A stretch of DNA of 64,000 bases from Muricea muricata. Lineage: Eukaryota > Cnidaria > Anthozoa > Malacalcyonacea > Plexauridae. The first letter of the stretch is position 1; the number at the start of each line of letters is the position of its first letter. A program made the position numbers and the translations under genes. The notes under the pieces were generated by a model that worked only from the letters and a program-made list of their open reading frames with translations, was not told the origin of the DNA and made no database searches. Location of the stretch: assembly GCA_963855995.1 (NCBI GenBank), contig OY979727.1:6343001-6407000 (forward strand), given 5' to 3'. Positions 49,825 through 62,584 of the stretch are shown here, in pieces.

Positions 49825-51892
49825 GTTTGTCACTTTTTAAAGTAATGGAAATTTGGAATATACAATTTATTTGATTATTTCCATAAGGCTTTAGTTTTGT
49901 TGGGCTGGCTGGCAATGAAACTCCTATATTTTGGGGTTGCGGTTGTTGTGCTTATGTATGCTCCACTGAGCTTTACAATATCTGGAGGAAGCTGTTGCCG
50001 CTACGGTTCCGGATTGAGCATGAACACGCGCAATTCGCGCGTTCATGTTTCCCACGCGAAATGTGCTCGTTGCAATCCAAAAATTGTAACGAGTTTAGCA
50101 GTGGCATTTTAAATAATTTTATATGTGGTAAATTCAAAATATTGCGAACAAATAGGAGTGGTCGAACTTATAAGAACGGTCAATCTTTGGCCATAGTATG
50201 CCAAGAGGCACGTCGGTGAGTTCTTTTCAAAATGCTATAACATAAATCGCGTGCAATCAGGAGAGAAATATTCGTTTAAAAAGGCAACATGCAAATCACT
50301 CAATTTGTTTAGGTGAATAAAAGTAAAATGTAGCACCTCAATTTTTACTTTAGAAGTGAAAATACTGACTGAAAATTTTACTCCAGTAAAAGTATTTCCT
50401 GAGCATTTGTTTGGGCATAGTAAACCGGTGCCAACAGCCCTGAGCCATAGCCTGGCAAAGCCAAGCAAATCCTCACCGCTTACTTTGCTTCAAGTACAAC
50501 TTTCAACTTTTTTACTTCACCAAAGTAAAACAAATGTAACAAAGTAAAAAAAAATGTTAAACAAAATTCATAATTCGTTGCAACTAAAAGTACCTATAGG
50601 GGAGAGATGCATTGAATTCAAACGCTATACCCAAACAATTGTGACTGTAAGCCTGATATGTGGATTAACTGACGAGGCGTAAATGAAAATGATTGATGGT
50701 GGACCTGATACATTTGATTTTCTTCAGTATTTTGAGCAAAACAGCAGAGGAAGATGACATTTATGGCAGGCATGCACTTGAAGTTCGACAAACATATTTC
50801 CTTCAGACATGCAACCTCGTACGTAACCGTTCTTCTCTACGCTCTTTGCCTGACAGAGGGACCCTGGCGAATGCTGGTGAAGGGGCTCCTAGACTTGGCA
50901 CTAGTCGGACTCTTGGGATAATGGGTTGTACTTGTTAATGTATGTAAATTTAGTCTTTTACAGTTGATAAAATGTGTAGCAAGAGTTACCTTTACCCAAA
51001 TAGGTAGGAATTCTCCCCTCTGTAATAATGAAACAATTCTCGTCTTAAAAAGCAGCAGAAATAATTACAACCAAGACATGGAATGATTTTTTAAAGCAAC
51101 ATCGCTTTATATCGTATCCTTAACTTATGTGTTTATATGTTACAACATTAAAGGTATTCATTGCTCTCGTAGGAAATTTTATCTCATGTACCTCTAGAGC
51201 AGCTCACCTTTGATTTTTGTTTTCCTTCTTCTTTGAAGTAGTGTATTTTGAAGAAACAAAAATTTGTCTTTTGATTTCTGTAGGATTGTCATCATCGTTG
51301 ACTTACGATCGTGGAGGCCGGATTTGTTGACATGCATACAATTCCTTTTCTAAGATCGCGACGTTTTTCAACAACATTCGATCCTTTGCACCGTTGCATT
51401 AACACAACGTCAAGGGCTTTTACCGATTAACAAATCTTCGTTTTGTTGCATTGCTTGAGGTCTTCACCTTAACGTAGGTGTTGTATTCTGTTCACAGCTT
51501 ATGTATTTCGTTTCTAGTTGCGATGTTTCATGCTCTTTGTCGTCTCAGATGTTTTGCAGTGCAATTTTATCTGGCGCAGCGTTAGTTGTGTTTTGTGCCA
51601 GTACTACGTCAATATTATTCCTCATGTCGCAACGTCTTGTTCTTTTTGTCATGATTTTTTTTTGCAAATCGCCGACGATGTAACGCTTCTGGCGCAAAAT
51701 TAAAAACGCCAGAATTTCAAAACCAGTTGTTTTACTTCTAATAGCTCGGTGTGTTCATTCGAAATACTTATCTGCGTTCTTCTCTGCTTCTGTCGAGAGA
51801 GTGTTGTTTAAAGCTAGGCGAACTCCGTTGGTTTATATCACTTGTCCCGCAAGAAATCCGTCGTTGTTTCTTCGAGTTGGACATCATGTTAT
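49825..51892. other. Intron sequence, no gene recognised
   Basis: Only short open frames without recognisable domains are present. A palindromic CGCGCAATTCGCGCG lies at 50026-50042. Nothing else stands out. Confidence 0.4.
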
Positions 51893-51899
51893 TGCACTC

Positions 51900-52275
51900 T
51901 TAAAAAAGGTGTGTTAATTTAACACACCTTTTTGTCCAAATTTTAACACACCTTAAGGTTTGTTTTAAAGCACGCCTTAAGTTGTGTTAAACACACCTTT
52001 AGATGTGTTACAAAACGCACCTTAAGGTGTGTTTTCTGCCTGTCCAAATTTTAACACACCTTAAGGTGGTGGGTTTTGTATAAAGGTGTGTTTTCTAGCA
52101 CACCTTGGTGGGTTTTCTAACGCACCTTGGTGTGTTTTCTAGCACACCATGGTGGGTTTTTAAACACATCTTGGTGGGTTTTGTTACACACCTAGAAAGT
52201 GCTTTATCACACCTTCACAGAAGGTGTGTAATATAACACACCAATAGACATGCTTTTTTACACACCTTTTGAAAA
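51900..52275. repeat. Left subterminal array of GGTGTG/CACACC motifs
   Basis: About twenty copies of TAACACACCTT or AAGGTGTGTTTTCTAGC-type units lie in both orientations, separated by T-rich spacers. The right counterpart is at 58318-58680. Confidence 0.85.
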
Positions 52276-54603
52276 GCACATGATTCAGTTTTACCTGAAG
52301 CAAACACACTATATATAGTTATATAAGTACAGATACATGAACTTGTTGAGAATGTATTATCCTTTAACTGATAAATTCATAAATGACACTTTTAATTTCC
52401 ATTGTATCAGACTAATAACACAAGTTACAGAATATACACAGCACATGCAGTTAGGGAATATATAATAATCACTCAGTCATCAACCTCACTGCAGTTCAAA
52501 ACAATTTCATAAAAAATAAACAGCACCACAATCATACTGTGAGGGTAGTACTTGGCAAAGACATATAATACTGAGATCATATCTATCAGAGTACTGACAA
52601 GGCCAGTTTTCATACAGTTAGATGCATCTGAGTTTAAGTTTATTTTTTAACAAAAAAGTAATTGGTTAAAACAGCCAAGGAATAAATGGTCCACAAAGTA
52701 AATTTTTTTGTTGTTGTTGCTCTAAATAGTTGTTTTTGGCTGTTTTAATCAACAAATTTATGAATAATTCAACCAATTAGTTTTCTGGTTCTGTCACAGA
52801 CATGTATATCAACCATTCAATGGTCTTGGGTACAGTTAGTATGTTTATTACATATATCAATAGGTAATCACTACATAACTACTAATTAGTGCAGAGGTTA
52901 AAATTTTCATTGTCACACATTTTCAAATAACATGTTCGAATGCTGTTAAACTGCTTACTGGAGTTACTGGTCTGGAATCCCATATTTTCCAAGGCTGAAT
53001 CATCAATCAAAATATCTTGCATCTAATTGTTGAAGCCTTGCAGCACTTGATTCAACTCTTTTAAACCAAGCCTTGCATCATTTGCTTTGACTTCGCATGC
53101 AAGTTTACCCAAAGCTGTTTCCAGGCAGTTATATGCATGCAATCCAAATTTTGTAGGTCTATAATAAGATAAGTCATAAATTAAGATAAGTATTATATCT
53201 TACATAACAAGGTATAACTTAGGCATTCAATGAGGTTATCATAAATCACCCTTCTATGCAAAATATTCTATTATTTGATTTGACAAAAAAAAAACAATGC
53301 ATTAAAGAAGTATCAGCACTTTTCCTAGTACATTTATCAGAAATGAATAATAAAATAGCAAAGTTTATAATTGTGCATTCAATTCAACAGATTTACTAGT
53401 AACACTTTCTCATTGATGAATGGAATTGTTTGATGTCTAGCAAATTGACATTATAAAATCAAGTACTGTATAATGTAAGACACAATGTAAGACACTAAGT
53501 GTGGAAAAAACATTATGGAATAAAGGTTTTGTTCAACACAAGATGCTCTGCCTCTGAAAGAGCAGCGAGGCTAATTCATGGTAAATTAGGGCAATTTGAT
53601 ATGTAATTTTAGACATTTGCACCTTCTCCCCTAAAACTGATTTAATTTCCTTTGCCAAAATTTCAATGTCACACAATATTTTATCATTATCTTGAATTAA
53701 ACACTATTTCTTTCCTCCCTGTTACACAGCAAGTTTCATTAGAGGGGCAGGAAGTCTTTATTCGAACGACACAAATCTAAGCAGTATGGTGTCAAACATG
53801 TTCAGTGTTAAGGATTCTTCAGTACCGGTAATAGGATGTTGACAGTAGGCCAATTAGTATCTTTGACTTTTGTAACGAACTGTTACAATTTACATTGTTC
53901 TAAATTTTGATGCGTGCGTTTCACGTGATTGGAAAATTACATTGTTTACACGGTTAATGTGTTATCGACGAGGAACGTATAATATAGAATTAACGATCGA
54001 ATTTAAGAAAGAAAAACCGATATATTTTTTGAATACTCACAAGTTATGTAATGTGTTTGTGTTATGGTTTATGTATTAAATGTTAAAATATAGTTTGGCT
54101 TCGTGTCTACTTATCGATTCGAGATATTTTCGTTATTTCGTACAATTTATTATGCGGAGTGCATAACAACTTTACACATCACAGTGCTTGCGAGCATTTA
54201 TGCTTGTAATAATAGGTGATATAAGGTTAAGGACCGATGTAATTCTAATATTTTGTTGAGAAGCATTCCAATAGTTGGCCACATTAAAGCCAAGTCATCA
54301 TTGCAACCAAAATATTTTACTGCCTTTCAAAACTATAAAGCCTGAGTAGACTTTTACATGACTATTAATGTAGTTTCAACAGGATAGCCAAAAACTTTTT
54401 TACTGGAGCATATTAATGCAGCATAACAAATCTTACAATGAAACAGTTTGAGCACTAATGAAATTGTTTGAACTATGAAAGTTTTAAGTACCTATATTTT
54501 TGTAAGTAAATAAATGTTAAAAACTCAACAATGTAGAAAGTGGTTTAAGGCCATTAAATTTCCCTGCCTAGATGATCAGTCAGCCATCGAGTCTGGCTTC
54601 AAG
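52276..54603. other. Non-coding interior of the CACTA-like element
   Basis: This AT-rich sequence has no frame longer than about 60 codons and no recognised domain. It may hold decayed transposase sequence, but I see no evidence of it. Confidence 0.4.
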
Positions 54604-54728
54604 CATAGGCGGCCCAATTCAGCGTGTAGTTTCATATAGAGATCAGTAGCGTATTGTTTACATATATATATGTTTACATACGCTACTGACCTCTATATGA
54701 AACTACACACTGAATTGGGCCGCCTATG
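54604..54728. mobile_element. Palindromic hAT-type MITE, 8-bp duplication
   Basis: This 125-bp near-perfect palindrome begins CATAGGCGGCCCAATTCAG and ends with the inverted copy, with an 8-bp direct repeat GCTTCAAG at 54596-54603 and 54729-54736. The stem is more than 55 bp with a TATATATA centre. The eight-base duplication indicates a hAT origin. Confidence 0.9.
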
Positions 54729-54987
54729 GCTTCAAGCCTTTATGACCACATCATAACATGACCCCATCAGGTAATCAAGGCAAGAGACACTATTAAAACC
54801 TTGCCAGTCCAAAAAACCCAGGTAAACAGAATTGAGCTAAATGCTATGCATCAAGGAAAATAAAGCAAGTGAATTTAAATCTATTTATTTCCGAATACAA
54901 TCGCACGAAATTCAAATTTTAAATGCAACACGATTCTATTAAAATTATAAACGATGGAAGGAAGTAGATATTACACGTTAAATATAT

Positions 54988-56074
54988 AATAAACATATAA
55001 CTTTTAGTAAAGCCATCAAAGCAATATCAGTAAGATTTTAAAATAGTTTTGTTCGTAACGTTTCGTCTTTAACCTAAGACATCTTTAGACTAATAGTATA
55101 AAATTACATGAGACTATGAATATATTTAAGCTAGTTATTTACATGGTGTAATGTTACAAAGTGTTAGGATAATAAAGGATAGGAAGGTAAGAATAGTACA
55201 TAACAGGACGATACAACAAGGGGACAAAAAAAGACGGACACAAAAAGCAATTATAGAAGGTTAAGCGGAATTGAGCTGCCCTGCACGTTAAGAGAGGGTT
55301 TGAGCTTGGATATAAGAAGGCTTTCGTGAATCATTAATTCACAAGTGTCGGAGCAAGAGGAGAGAATTTCGAAGTCGTCAAAGTTGGCAGAGTGACCGGT
55401 AGAGTTTAAGTGAGAGAAAATGCTAGACATGACTGGGCTGGATGATGGTTTTCCTGTTATAGGAGAGATTCCCAAATGTTCTGATATTCTGGTGTGTAAA
55501 TGGCGCGTGGTTTGACCCACATACGACGCGGAACAGCATCGACTCTTAAATAAATATACAACACCAAATCTCATAAGCTTGGGAACTTTATCCTTAAAAG
55601 GAAAGAAGGAAGAGATACGTGTAGAGGAGCGAAAAACAAATCGAATGTTAAGATGTGGATAAGCAGCATTGCAAAGTCGGGTGATTTGATTGCGAATTTG
55701 AAGAGAGTGTGAGCCAGTGAAGGAAAGACAGAAATAGACAATTTTCTTAGGAACTGTGTAAAGAGTGGGCTTAGGGTCGAACATATTATCAAGGAAGCGA
55801 CGGACAAGATGATCGAACATGTGGGAAGGAAAACCATTCAAGTTAAACAGCTTCCGAACTACTTCAAGTTGAGCGTGAAAGTTTTCATAGGTGGAACAAA
55901 GGTTAAAAATTCGGTGCAGTAAGCAAGAGACTAAAGAGCGCTTGTAGGCAAGGGGAATAAAGCTGTGGAAATTCGTGAAAAGACCAGTGAAAGTGGGTTT
56001 ACGATAAACAGAGGTGGAAAATTTACCGCTTGAGCAAAATATTTCAACATTGAGAAAAGGAAGCTTACCGTCTT
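54988..56074 (-). mobile_element. 5'-truncated inverted copy of the nested Penelope element
   Basis: On the minus strand this arm contains the RT C-terminal end, the frame 55841-55251 (LQIRNQITRLCNAAYPHLNI, then RCCSASYVGQTTRHLHTRIS of the GIY-YIG domain) and the 3' tail to about 54988. The arm is the mirror of 57102-58192, with a few differences. The full-length copy starts right of the junction at about 56075. Confidence 0.85.
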
Positions 56075-56089
56075 TTTCCAGTATACACT

Positions 56090-58192
56090 TCCTCTGGCTT
56101 TTTCCCGGACTCGATAAAAGCTAAGTTAAAGGACATTCCATACTCTGGCTTTCGAAGCTACCATCGACCTAATGCCTTGTACACGCAGGAAGAATTGAAC
56201 ATTCTCAAAGACCTAAGGAACGACAGCAGCATTGTCATCATGAAACCCGATAAAGGAAACGGTGTAGTCATCCTAGATAAGCACGACTACGATAAGAAGA
56301 TGGATGAAATACTGTCGGATAAATCAAAATTTGAACTCCTGAATGATGATGCAATTAAAATAACTCTTAAACGTGAGAATCAGGTTAAGGCGTTGTTAAA
56401 GAAACTAAAGACTGACCATTGCATTAACGATAGAACGTACAACGAACTGTATCCCACAGGTACACGTATAGGTATACTATACGGACTTCCCAAAATTCAC
56501 AAATCTTCTATTCCTCTAAGACCTATTTTATCCTCTATTAATCACTATTCGTATAAGATAGCTAAATTTTTTATTCCCTTCCTCACTCCAATCTCTACTA
56601 GCTCTCTCGTTATTAAGGACCCTTTCTCTTTTGTTCAAGAACTCTTGAACCGTGACATCAATTCAAATAGTGTGGTTATGGCCAGCTTTGATGTTACCTC
56701 TTTGTTTACCAACATTCCTGTTGGTGAAACAATTGAGATCATCTCTAATCAAATCTTTGCCAATCGTGCGGTTTTCGAAGACCTTGATCGCTCACAGTTC
56801 GTCAAACTTCTATCTCTTGCTGTAAGAAACTGCCACTTTACTTTCAACAATCGTGTTTATCAACAAATCGATGGCGTGGCTATGGGCAGTCCTCTTGGCC
56901 CTCTCTTTGCTAATATCTTCATGTCCTTATTTGAAAAAACGTGGCTTCACAACTGTCCTTCTCTCTTCAAACCTCTCCTGTATCGACGTTACGTTGATGA
57001 CTGTTTTCTTCTTTTCAAAGCCTTAAACCATGTACCTCTTTTTCTTGACTATCTTAACCGCCAACATCCTAGCATCTCTTTCACATCCGAACTGGAAAAA
57101 GACGGTAAGCTTCCTTTTCTCGATGTTGAAATATTTCGCTCAAGCGGTAAATTTTCCACCTCTGTTTATCGTAAACCCACTTTCACTGGTCTTTTCACGA
57201 ATTTCCACAGCTTTTTATTCCCCTTGCCTACTAGCGCTCTTTAGTCTCTTGCTTACTTTACTGCACCGAATTTTTAACCTTTGTTCCACCTATGAAAACT
57301 TTCACGCTCAACTTGAAGTAGTTCGGAAGCTGTTTAACTTGAATGGTTTCCCTTCCCACATGTTCGATCATCTTGTCCGTCGCTTCCTTGATAATATGTT
57401 CGACCCTAAGCCCACTCTTTACACAGTTCCTAAGAAAATTGTCTATTTCTGTCTTTCCTTCACTGGCTCACACTCTCTTCAAATTCGCAATCAAATCACC
57501 CGACTTTGCAATGCTGCTTATCCACATCTTAACATTGGTTTTTTTTTTTCGCTCCTCTACACGTATCTCTTCCTTCTTTCCTTTTAAGGATAAAGTTCCC
57601 AAGCTTATGAGATTTGGTGTTGTATATTTATTTAAGCGTCGATGCTGTTCCGCGTCGTATGTGGGTCAAACCACGCGCCATTTACACACCAGAATATCAG
57701 AACATTTGGGAATCTCTCCTATAACAGGAAAACCATCATCCAGCCCAGTCATGTCTAGCATTTTCTCTCACTTAAACTCTACCGGTCACTCTGCCAACTT
57801 TGACGACTTCGAAATTCTCTCCTCTTGCTCCGACACTTGTGAATTAATGATTCACGAAAGCCTTCTTATATCCAAGCTCAAACCCTCTCTTAACGTGCTG
57901 GGCAGCTCAATTGCGCTTAACCTTCTATAATTCCTTTTTGTGTCTGTCTTTTTTTGTCCCCTTGTTGTATCGTCCTGTTATGTACTATTCTTACCTTCCT
58001 ATCCTTTATTATCCTTAACACTTTGTAACATTACACCATGTAAATAACTAGCTTAAATATATTCATAGTCTCATATGATTTTATACTATTAGTCTGAAAA
58101 TGTCTTAGGTTAAAGACGAAACGTTACGAATAAAACTATTTTGAAATCTTATACTGTCATTGCTTTGATGGCTTTACTAAAAGTTATATGTT
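56090..58192 (+). mobile_element. Penelope-like element nested in the CACTA-like element
   Basis: The RT frame (56177-57244) has DSSIVIMKPDKGNGVVILDK, GILYGLPKIHKSSIPLRPIL, VVMASFDVTSLFTNIPVGET, VAMGSPLGPLFANIF and the catalytic RRYVDDCFLLF. The GIY-YIG nuclease (57590-57930) has CSASYVGQTTRHLHTRISEH. A frame change near 57230 and a T-run at 57539-57550 separate RT from nuclease, so the copy is inactive. The mirror arm at 54988-56074 lacks the T-run slip. At 58080-58130 CTGAAAATGTCTT...AAGACGAAAC resembles a degenerate hammerhead core. Confidence 0.88.
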
Positions 58193-58317
58193 GGGCTCTC
58201 ATTTTTAAATTATATATCATTTATATTTACCATATGAAATTCTTCATACTACTATCGTACTTCATGTTACATTCTTCATACGTACTTCATGTTACCTTCA
58301 TACGTAACATACCAAAA

Positions 58318-58680
58318 ACAAGGTGTGCCTTCTAAAACACCTAGCTGTGTTTCTCAAACTCGTGCATGGTGTGTTCCAAAACACACCATGGTGTGTTTTC
58401 ATCAAAAAGGTGTGTTTCCTAACACAGCTTGTATTTTTCAAAGGTGTGTAATAAAAGGTGTGTAAAAATAGGGTGTGTTTTTTTACACATCTTGGTGCGT
58501 TTTCTTACACATATTGATGTGTTTACCAGCACACTTTGGTGTGTTTTCCAACACACCATGGTGTGTTTAATAAGTTAAAAGGTGTGTTAAAGTTACACAC
58601 CTTTGTGTGCTATTGTGCACACCTTGGTGTGTACTAAAACACACCTTGGTGTGTTATCAAACACACCTGTTTTTAGAGTG
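58318..58680. repeat. Right subterminal array of GGTGTG/CACACC motifs
   Basis: The motif family is the same as at 51900-52275, with AACACACCATGGTGTGTTT palindromes. It ends with the inverted terminus ACCTGTTTTTAGAGTG. Confidence 0.85.
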
Positions 58681-60230
58681 TGCGTTTTCTCCTTTTGATT
58701 TGCTTTGGGGATTGCAGTTTCGATGGGGCATTTATCAACAAGCATCTGTGTCGTTCTTCCATGTTGACTTTCTTCAAATCGTGTTTTTGTGAGCATTGTC
58801 GTCAAGCGCAGTTGAGAAAAAAGTGAATCCACATCCCTTGTTTTTTGTAGATCCATCTCTAAATCAAATTATTTGACTACTCATTTTTTAGAGCACATTG
58901 CTGCAAATGTAATACACTAGCTAAATTTTTGGCAAAACGTCATCACCCTCCTCCCCCCTCCGCGTTAAACTTATAAGTGCAAATCACGCGTGTCCGTGCT
59001 CAATCCAGAACCGTAATTCAAAGATAAATATACAAAAGTAAGATCTACAAGAAACTGTAATTTTCAAATACCTTTTTCATCCGATATTCGTTTACGATGC
59101 GATATTCCCAAACGCCTCGAAAATGTTCAGTTATTACACACATTATTAGAGACTTCAGGTAAAAGGAAAACAACTTGGACTTTTTACTAGGAATTTTTTT
59201 TTAAACTGCAGTTGTTTTCGTATTTTTAGGTATTTCTTTGATTGTGGTTTCAGTTTGATATGCGGTCCGATCTTTGGCGTTAAGTGTTTCGACTCAAAAG
59301 TCAGGAAAACTAACTTGGCTCCACCCATTATCAGAACCTTTGTAGTGCGTTAGCGTTCCAGTTGTATTACAGTTCAATGATAATAAATAGCTTAAAATGA
59401 ATTAATTTTTATTAAGGATAGATTTTAATTTGGAAATGAGGAGGCTTTCATGCATTTCAAGATCAAACTTGAGTTGTCTGACGTTATAGTATAGTAAAGT
59501 CAGGAAGATAATGTGAGCTTTCGGTCTTGCAAATGTCGGCTGTTTTGACTCAACATCATCTTTGTAAACTTAACAGTCTATTTAGTCACAAATCCCACTC
59601 TAAATTGACCTGGCATGTTGATATACAGGTAATATCTAATGACTCAATTCTTACTTTGAATAAATAACTTACTGGTACATGACATTGAATAAATCGTAAT
59701 TTCATACAAATCATCCTCTCAAAATTTGCTGGAGAAATATTCAATCGGGTGGGTGAAAACTGTTGCGGACTCAAAAATGAGCCTGGCTAGCGGTTACTAG
59801 TTGCGGCCGTTGCCATGAATGCAGAGTCAATCTTCGTCAAACGTCCACCAAAACTGTTTGACTGAGAAAAAATAAGTCTGCTTTCTCTAGATATACATAA
59901 AGCTAACTCATGTCCCCAAAACCCAGCGCTTAAATAAACACTATTTCAATTGTCTATTTAAATAATCAAATACCTAGGTTTTTGTTCATTTGTACATACC
60001 ATCAGGTTATTGTACATACCTAGGTTATTGTTCATTTAGTAAACCGCTGACCACCATTGGTACAGAGCAAGATACGAACTATTGCCAAACCTTCTTATAG
60101 TCGCTTACTGACTACTTCTGCTAACTTTTTTTAAATTGAAAACCATCACAGCTCTTTACAGCATTGTGGAATCGCGTTCTTCCATTGAGAGGTTTCTAAC
60201 GTTCGGATTCCGATTTTTTTCTGTGTTTAG
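58681..60230. other. Intron sequence, nothing recognised
   Basis: This is the remaining 1.5 kb of the 10.9-kb intron. There is a direct repeat around TTCATTTGTACATACC / GTACATACCTAGGTTATTG at 59985-60035. No gene or element is identified. Confidence 0.4.
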
Positions 60231-60377
60231 GACATCTGGATTGTACACGAAAACATTGGCTAAAATAATTTATCGTGACATTAGCCGTTTTCTGGTTGTG
60301 TTTGTTATCATTTTTCTTGGTTTCTGTGGTTCCATGTTCATGGCAATAATGGCTACTTCAATGCAAGATACACACAG
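60231..60377 (+). CDS. TRP-type channel exon: S4-S5 linker and S5
   Basis: The acceptor is GTGTTTAG (60230) and the donor is GTACAC (60378). The residues SGLYTKTLAKIIYRDISRF form the S4-S5 linker, and a strongly hydrophobic helix (LVVFVIIFLGFCGSMFMAI) follows as S5. The exon ends in phase 2 and is completed in frame by the exon at 60978. Confidence 0.75.
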
Positions 60378-60977
60378 GTACACAATGGGAAAGATGACGG
60401 TGGTTGATCTCATTTTTCAAACATAAAATGTCGATCAAGTAGTAATAGTCCCGTGATGCCTGCATTACCTTTTGTTTCATCCATTACATATTGTACACCG
60501 TAACTAGTAATAATCACGGATCCAAACTGCGTTCGATACCAAATCTATTTTTAAGCAACCCGAATCACTGATTCCTAGTTATTCATCATTGTCAGTGTAT
60601 TGTTTAATGCCTTGCCTCGTTAATCAATGTTGGAATGGATTTAATAAACATGTGCCTGCTCAACGCAATATTCGACTAAAGCAAGCGAAGAATTTATACA
60701 AATTCGTCAATCATTAAATAGAAAGAACTCTGAAAGTGCGAAACAGGTGAAATATTTGCTTTTGTTAAGGCATTCCGGAAAAGATAAAATGAACATCGAA
60801 TCTCAATTCTTCTTCACATCGAACCACACGCGAGACGTACAAGCATAACCACACGAATTCCAGCGACGACGCGATTAGTGGCGTTCTCCTTCGTTGAACG
60901 CAATAACTTTTGTTAATTAACATGCAAGGCGTGTTTACCGTTTTCTCATATCTTGTACATTTTCTTGTATTCTTTAG
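60378..60977. other. Intron between the last two visible exons
   Basis: No repeat or coding sequence is recognised in this 0.6-kb intron. Confidence 0.5.
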
Positions 60978-61058
60978 CAATTATGGAACGTTGATGTTGG
61001 CGGCTATAAGAGTTCTCACTGAACAACAACCAATTGAAGAAAACTACAAAATGTTCAA
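60978..61058 (+). CDS. TRP-type channel exon: post-S5, turret side of the pore
   Basis: This is an 81-bp exon between TCTTTAG (60977) and a GTACTG donor (61059). It encodes NYGTLMLAAIRVLTEQQPIE then ENYKMFK in the phase required by the preceding exon. The next exon should carry the pore helix and S6. It was not found between 61059 and 64000, where a truncated Gypsy element occupies most of the intron. Confidence 0.6.
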
Positions 61059-61481
61059 GTACTGTATGAACAATCATTCTGTTTATGTTATTCGTTCCAT
61101 AAAAAGCGAAACAAATTACCATAAAAATGTATGTCGCACAGTGTATGACATGCAAGTGAATTGTTTGGCTTATAGATATTTTGTGAAATTTTATTCACAA
61201 ATATGATGTATTTCAGTCGTCTGGTTATTTAGTATTCAAGTTGAGCTAAAGCTGACCATCGACGCTTAACATGATATATAACTGTACTGATGTAATATAT
61301 GCAAGAGCGCAGACAATAATAATATAGCGTAATATGAGTAGGACAGCGTGCGGTTTGCTGATAGATATAGATAGAATAACAGGGTGCAAGGACACGTAGA
61401 AAAACACTGAAATAAGACACTCAGTATTGTATAAGAGCGAGTTAAATAAATCTCTAGAAAATATATCTGCGTTATACTACA

Positions 61482-61497
61482 TTTGGTGCCGTGTCCA
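61482..61497 (+). other. Primer-binding site of the Gypsy element
   Basis: TGGTGCCGTGTCCAGG begins with the TGG complement of a tRNA CCA end and sits just before the gag start. The tRNA species was not identified. Confidence 0.55.
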
Positions 61498-61499
61498 GG

Positions 61500-62225
61500 A
61501 TGGCAACAGCGACAAAATTGCTATCTGTTTCTGAAGCGTTTTCAGATGGAGATTTCGGACTTTGGTTGCGAAAGTTCGAATTATGTTCAACAGCGAACGG
61601 CTGGAAAGAGGACGAGATGTTAAAGCGTTTACGGTGTTTGAACGCCTTGGAGAAGACAAGAAGGAAAGTTTCAAGACTCTCGTAGAATCAGTCAAAGAGG
61701 CATTCGGCGGCGACGCAACGAGCAAACATATCGCCATGATGGAATTTCGTCGACGTGCGCGAAAGCCCGCGGAAGATATTCAAGTTTTTGCATATGCCTT
61801 GGACACATTGCTCCGTTGAGCAATGCCGTTGGTTGGAAACGACGAGAGAAATACCCTTCTAAAGCTACAGTTTATTGAGGGGTCTCCTGCGACGCTAAAA
61901 CGAGAACTATTACAAAGACCGATCTTGACATACGAGGAAACTGTGAAAATTGCCCAACAGCTTGACTTGAACACAGTTGAATTGACACCCGAGCTGTCAT
62001 CGCCAAATACCGATCCTAACGTGAACCAGATGTCGGTTCGAAGGCAACCAGACACGAGCTATGAGCCCGCGATCGTCGGTCAATTAAATGCGTTGAGGCC
62101 CTTACCGAAAAGGTCAACCAGCTCTCAGCATCAGTAAGTAACATCAGCCAAGTCGCAACGATAAGGGCAGAGAACCCGCGCCGTGGGAGACGCAGCCCGT
62201 GTTATAACTGCGGTGGAGTAGGTCA
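61500..62225 (+). pseudogene. Gypsy gag with CCHC zinc knuckle (frameshifted)
   Basis: The ATG at 61500 reads ATATKLLSVSEAFSDGDFGL before the frame shifts near 61565 to WLRKFELCSTANGW/FERLGEDKKESFKTLVESVK-type segments. A stop at 61819 divides capsid-like parts. The zinc knuckle CYNCGGVGHVSSEC (Cys-x2-Cys-x4-His-x4-Cys) is encoded at about 62197-62240. Confidence 0.75.
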
Positions 62226-62233
62226 CGTTTCAA

Positions 62234-62563
62234 GTGAATGTCGTAAAACTAAAAGACGAAATGACCGTGGGCAACGCCAAAATGAGAACTATTGCTTCGT
62301 CAATGTCGTTACCAAGGTCCACGTCAACCGAAACAGGGAAACGACCGAGGGCTGACCCGCTATTAGGCCAGGGGTCAGCCCACAACGCCAACGCTATCCC
62401 AATCAATAGCGTCTCACCTACTGCAGTTTTCATCAAAGCTACGTCAGGTGAACTTCAGCAACGTTGTCTCGTCGATACAGGGGCAACGGTGTCGCTGGTA
62501 AATAGGGATTTTGTTGTTGGACCGATCCGAGAATGTACGTTGAGAGCTCGCGGGGTAGGCTGA
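62234..62563 (+). pseudogene. Gypsy aspartic protease region
   Basis: QQRCLVDTGATVSLVNRDFV has the Asp-Thr-Gly active-site triad of retropepsins, at about 62460-62515. The frame ends at a TGA at 62561-62563 and resumes near 62585. Confidence 0.8.
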
Positions 62564-62584
62564 GAAAGTCTCCACATTCTCGGC

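Larger units (their letters stand above)
51895..58680. mobile_element. CACTA-like element with GGTGTG/CACACC subterminal arrays
   Basis: The ends are CACTCTTAAAAAAGGTGTG and, inverted, CACTCTAAAAACAGGTGTG. Both are followed inward by about 370-bp arrays of AAGGTGTGTT/AACACACCTT motifs in both orientations. CACT termini, subterminal arrays in both orientations and a short duplication (TG on both sides) are typical of EnSpm/CACTA elements. No transposase is visible in 6.8 kb, so the element is probably non-autonomous. A Penelope element and a hAT MITE are nested inside. Confidence 0.55.

Noticed and set aside
50693..50938. Possible extra channel exon after a TTCTTCAG at 50727
   Set aside because: The exons at 49324 and 60231 already join in phase and the encoded sequence has no channel character.
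58080..58130. Hammerhead ribozyme in the second Penelope element
   Set aside because: Stem II and GAAAC are visible, but the core is CTGAAAA and no U-H cleavage site with a stem III can be drawn; at best it is a relic.
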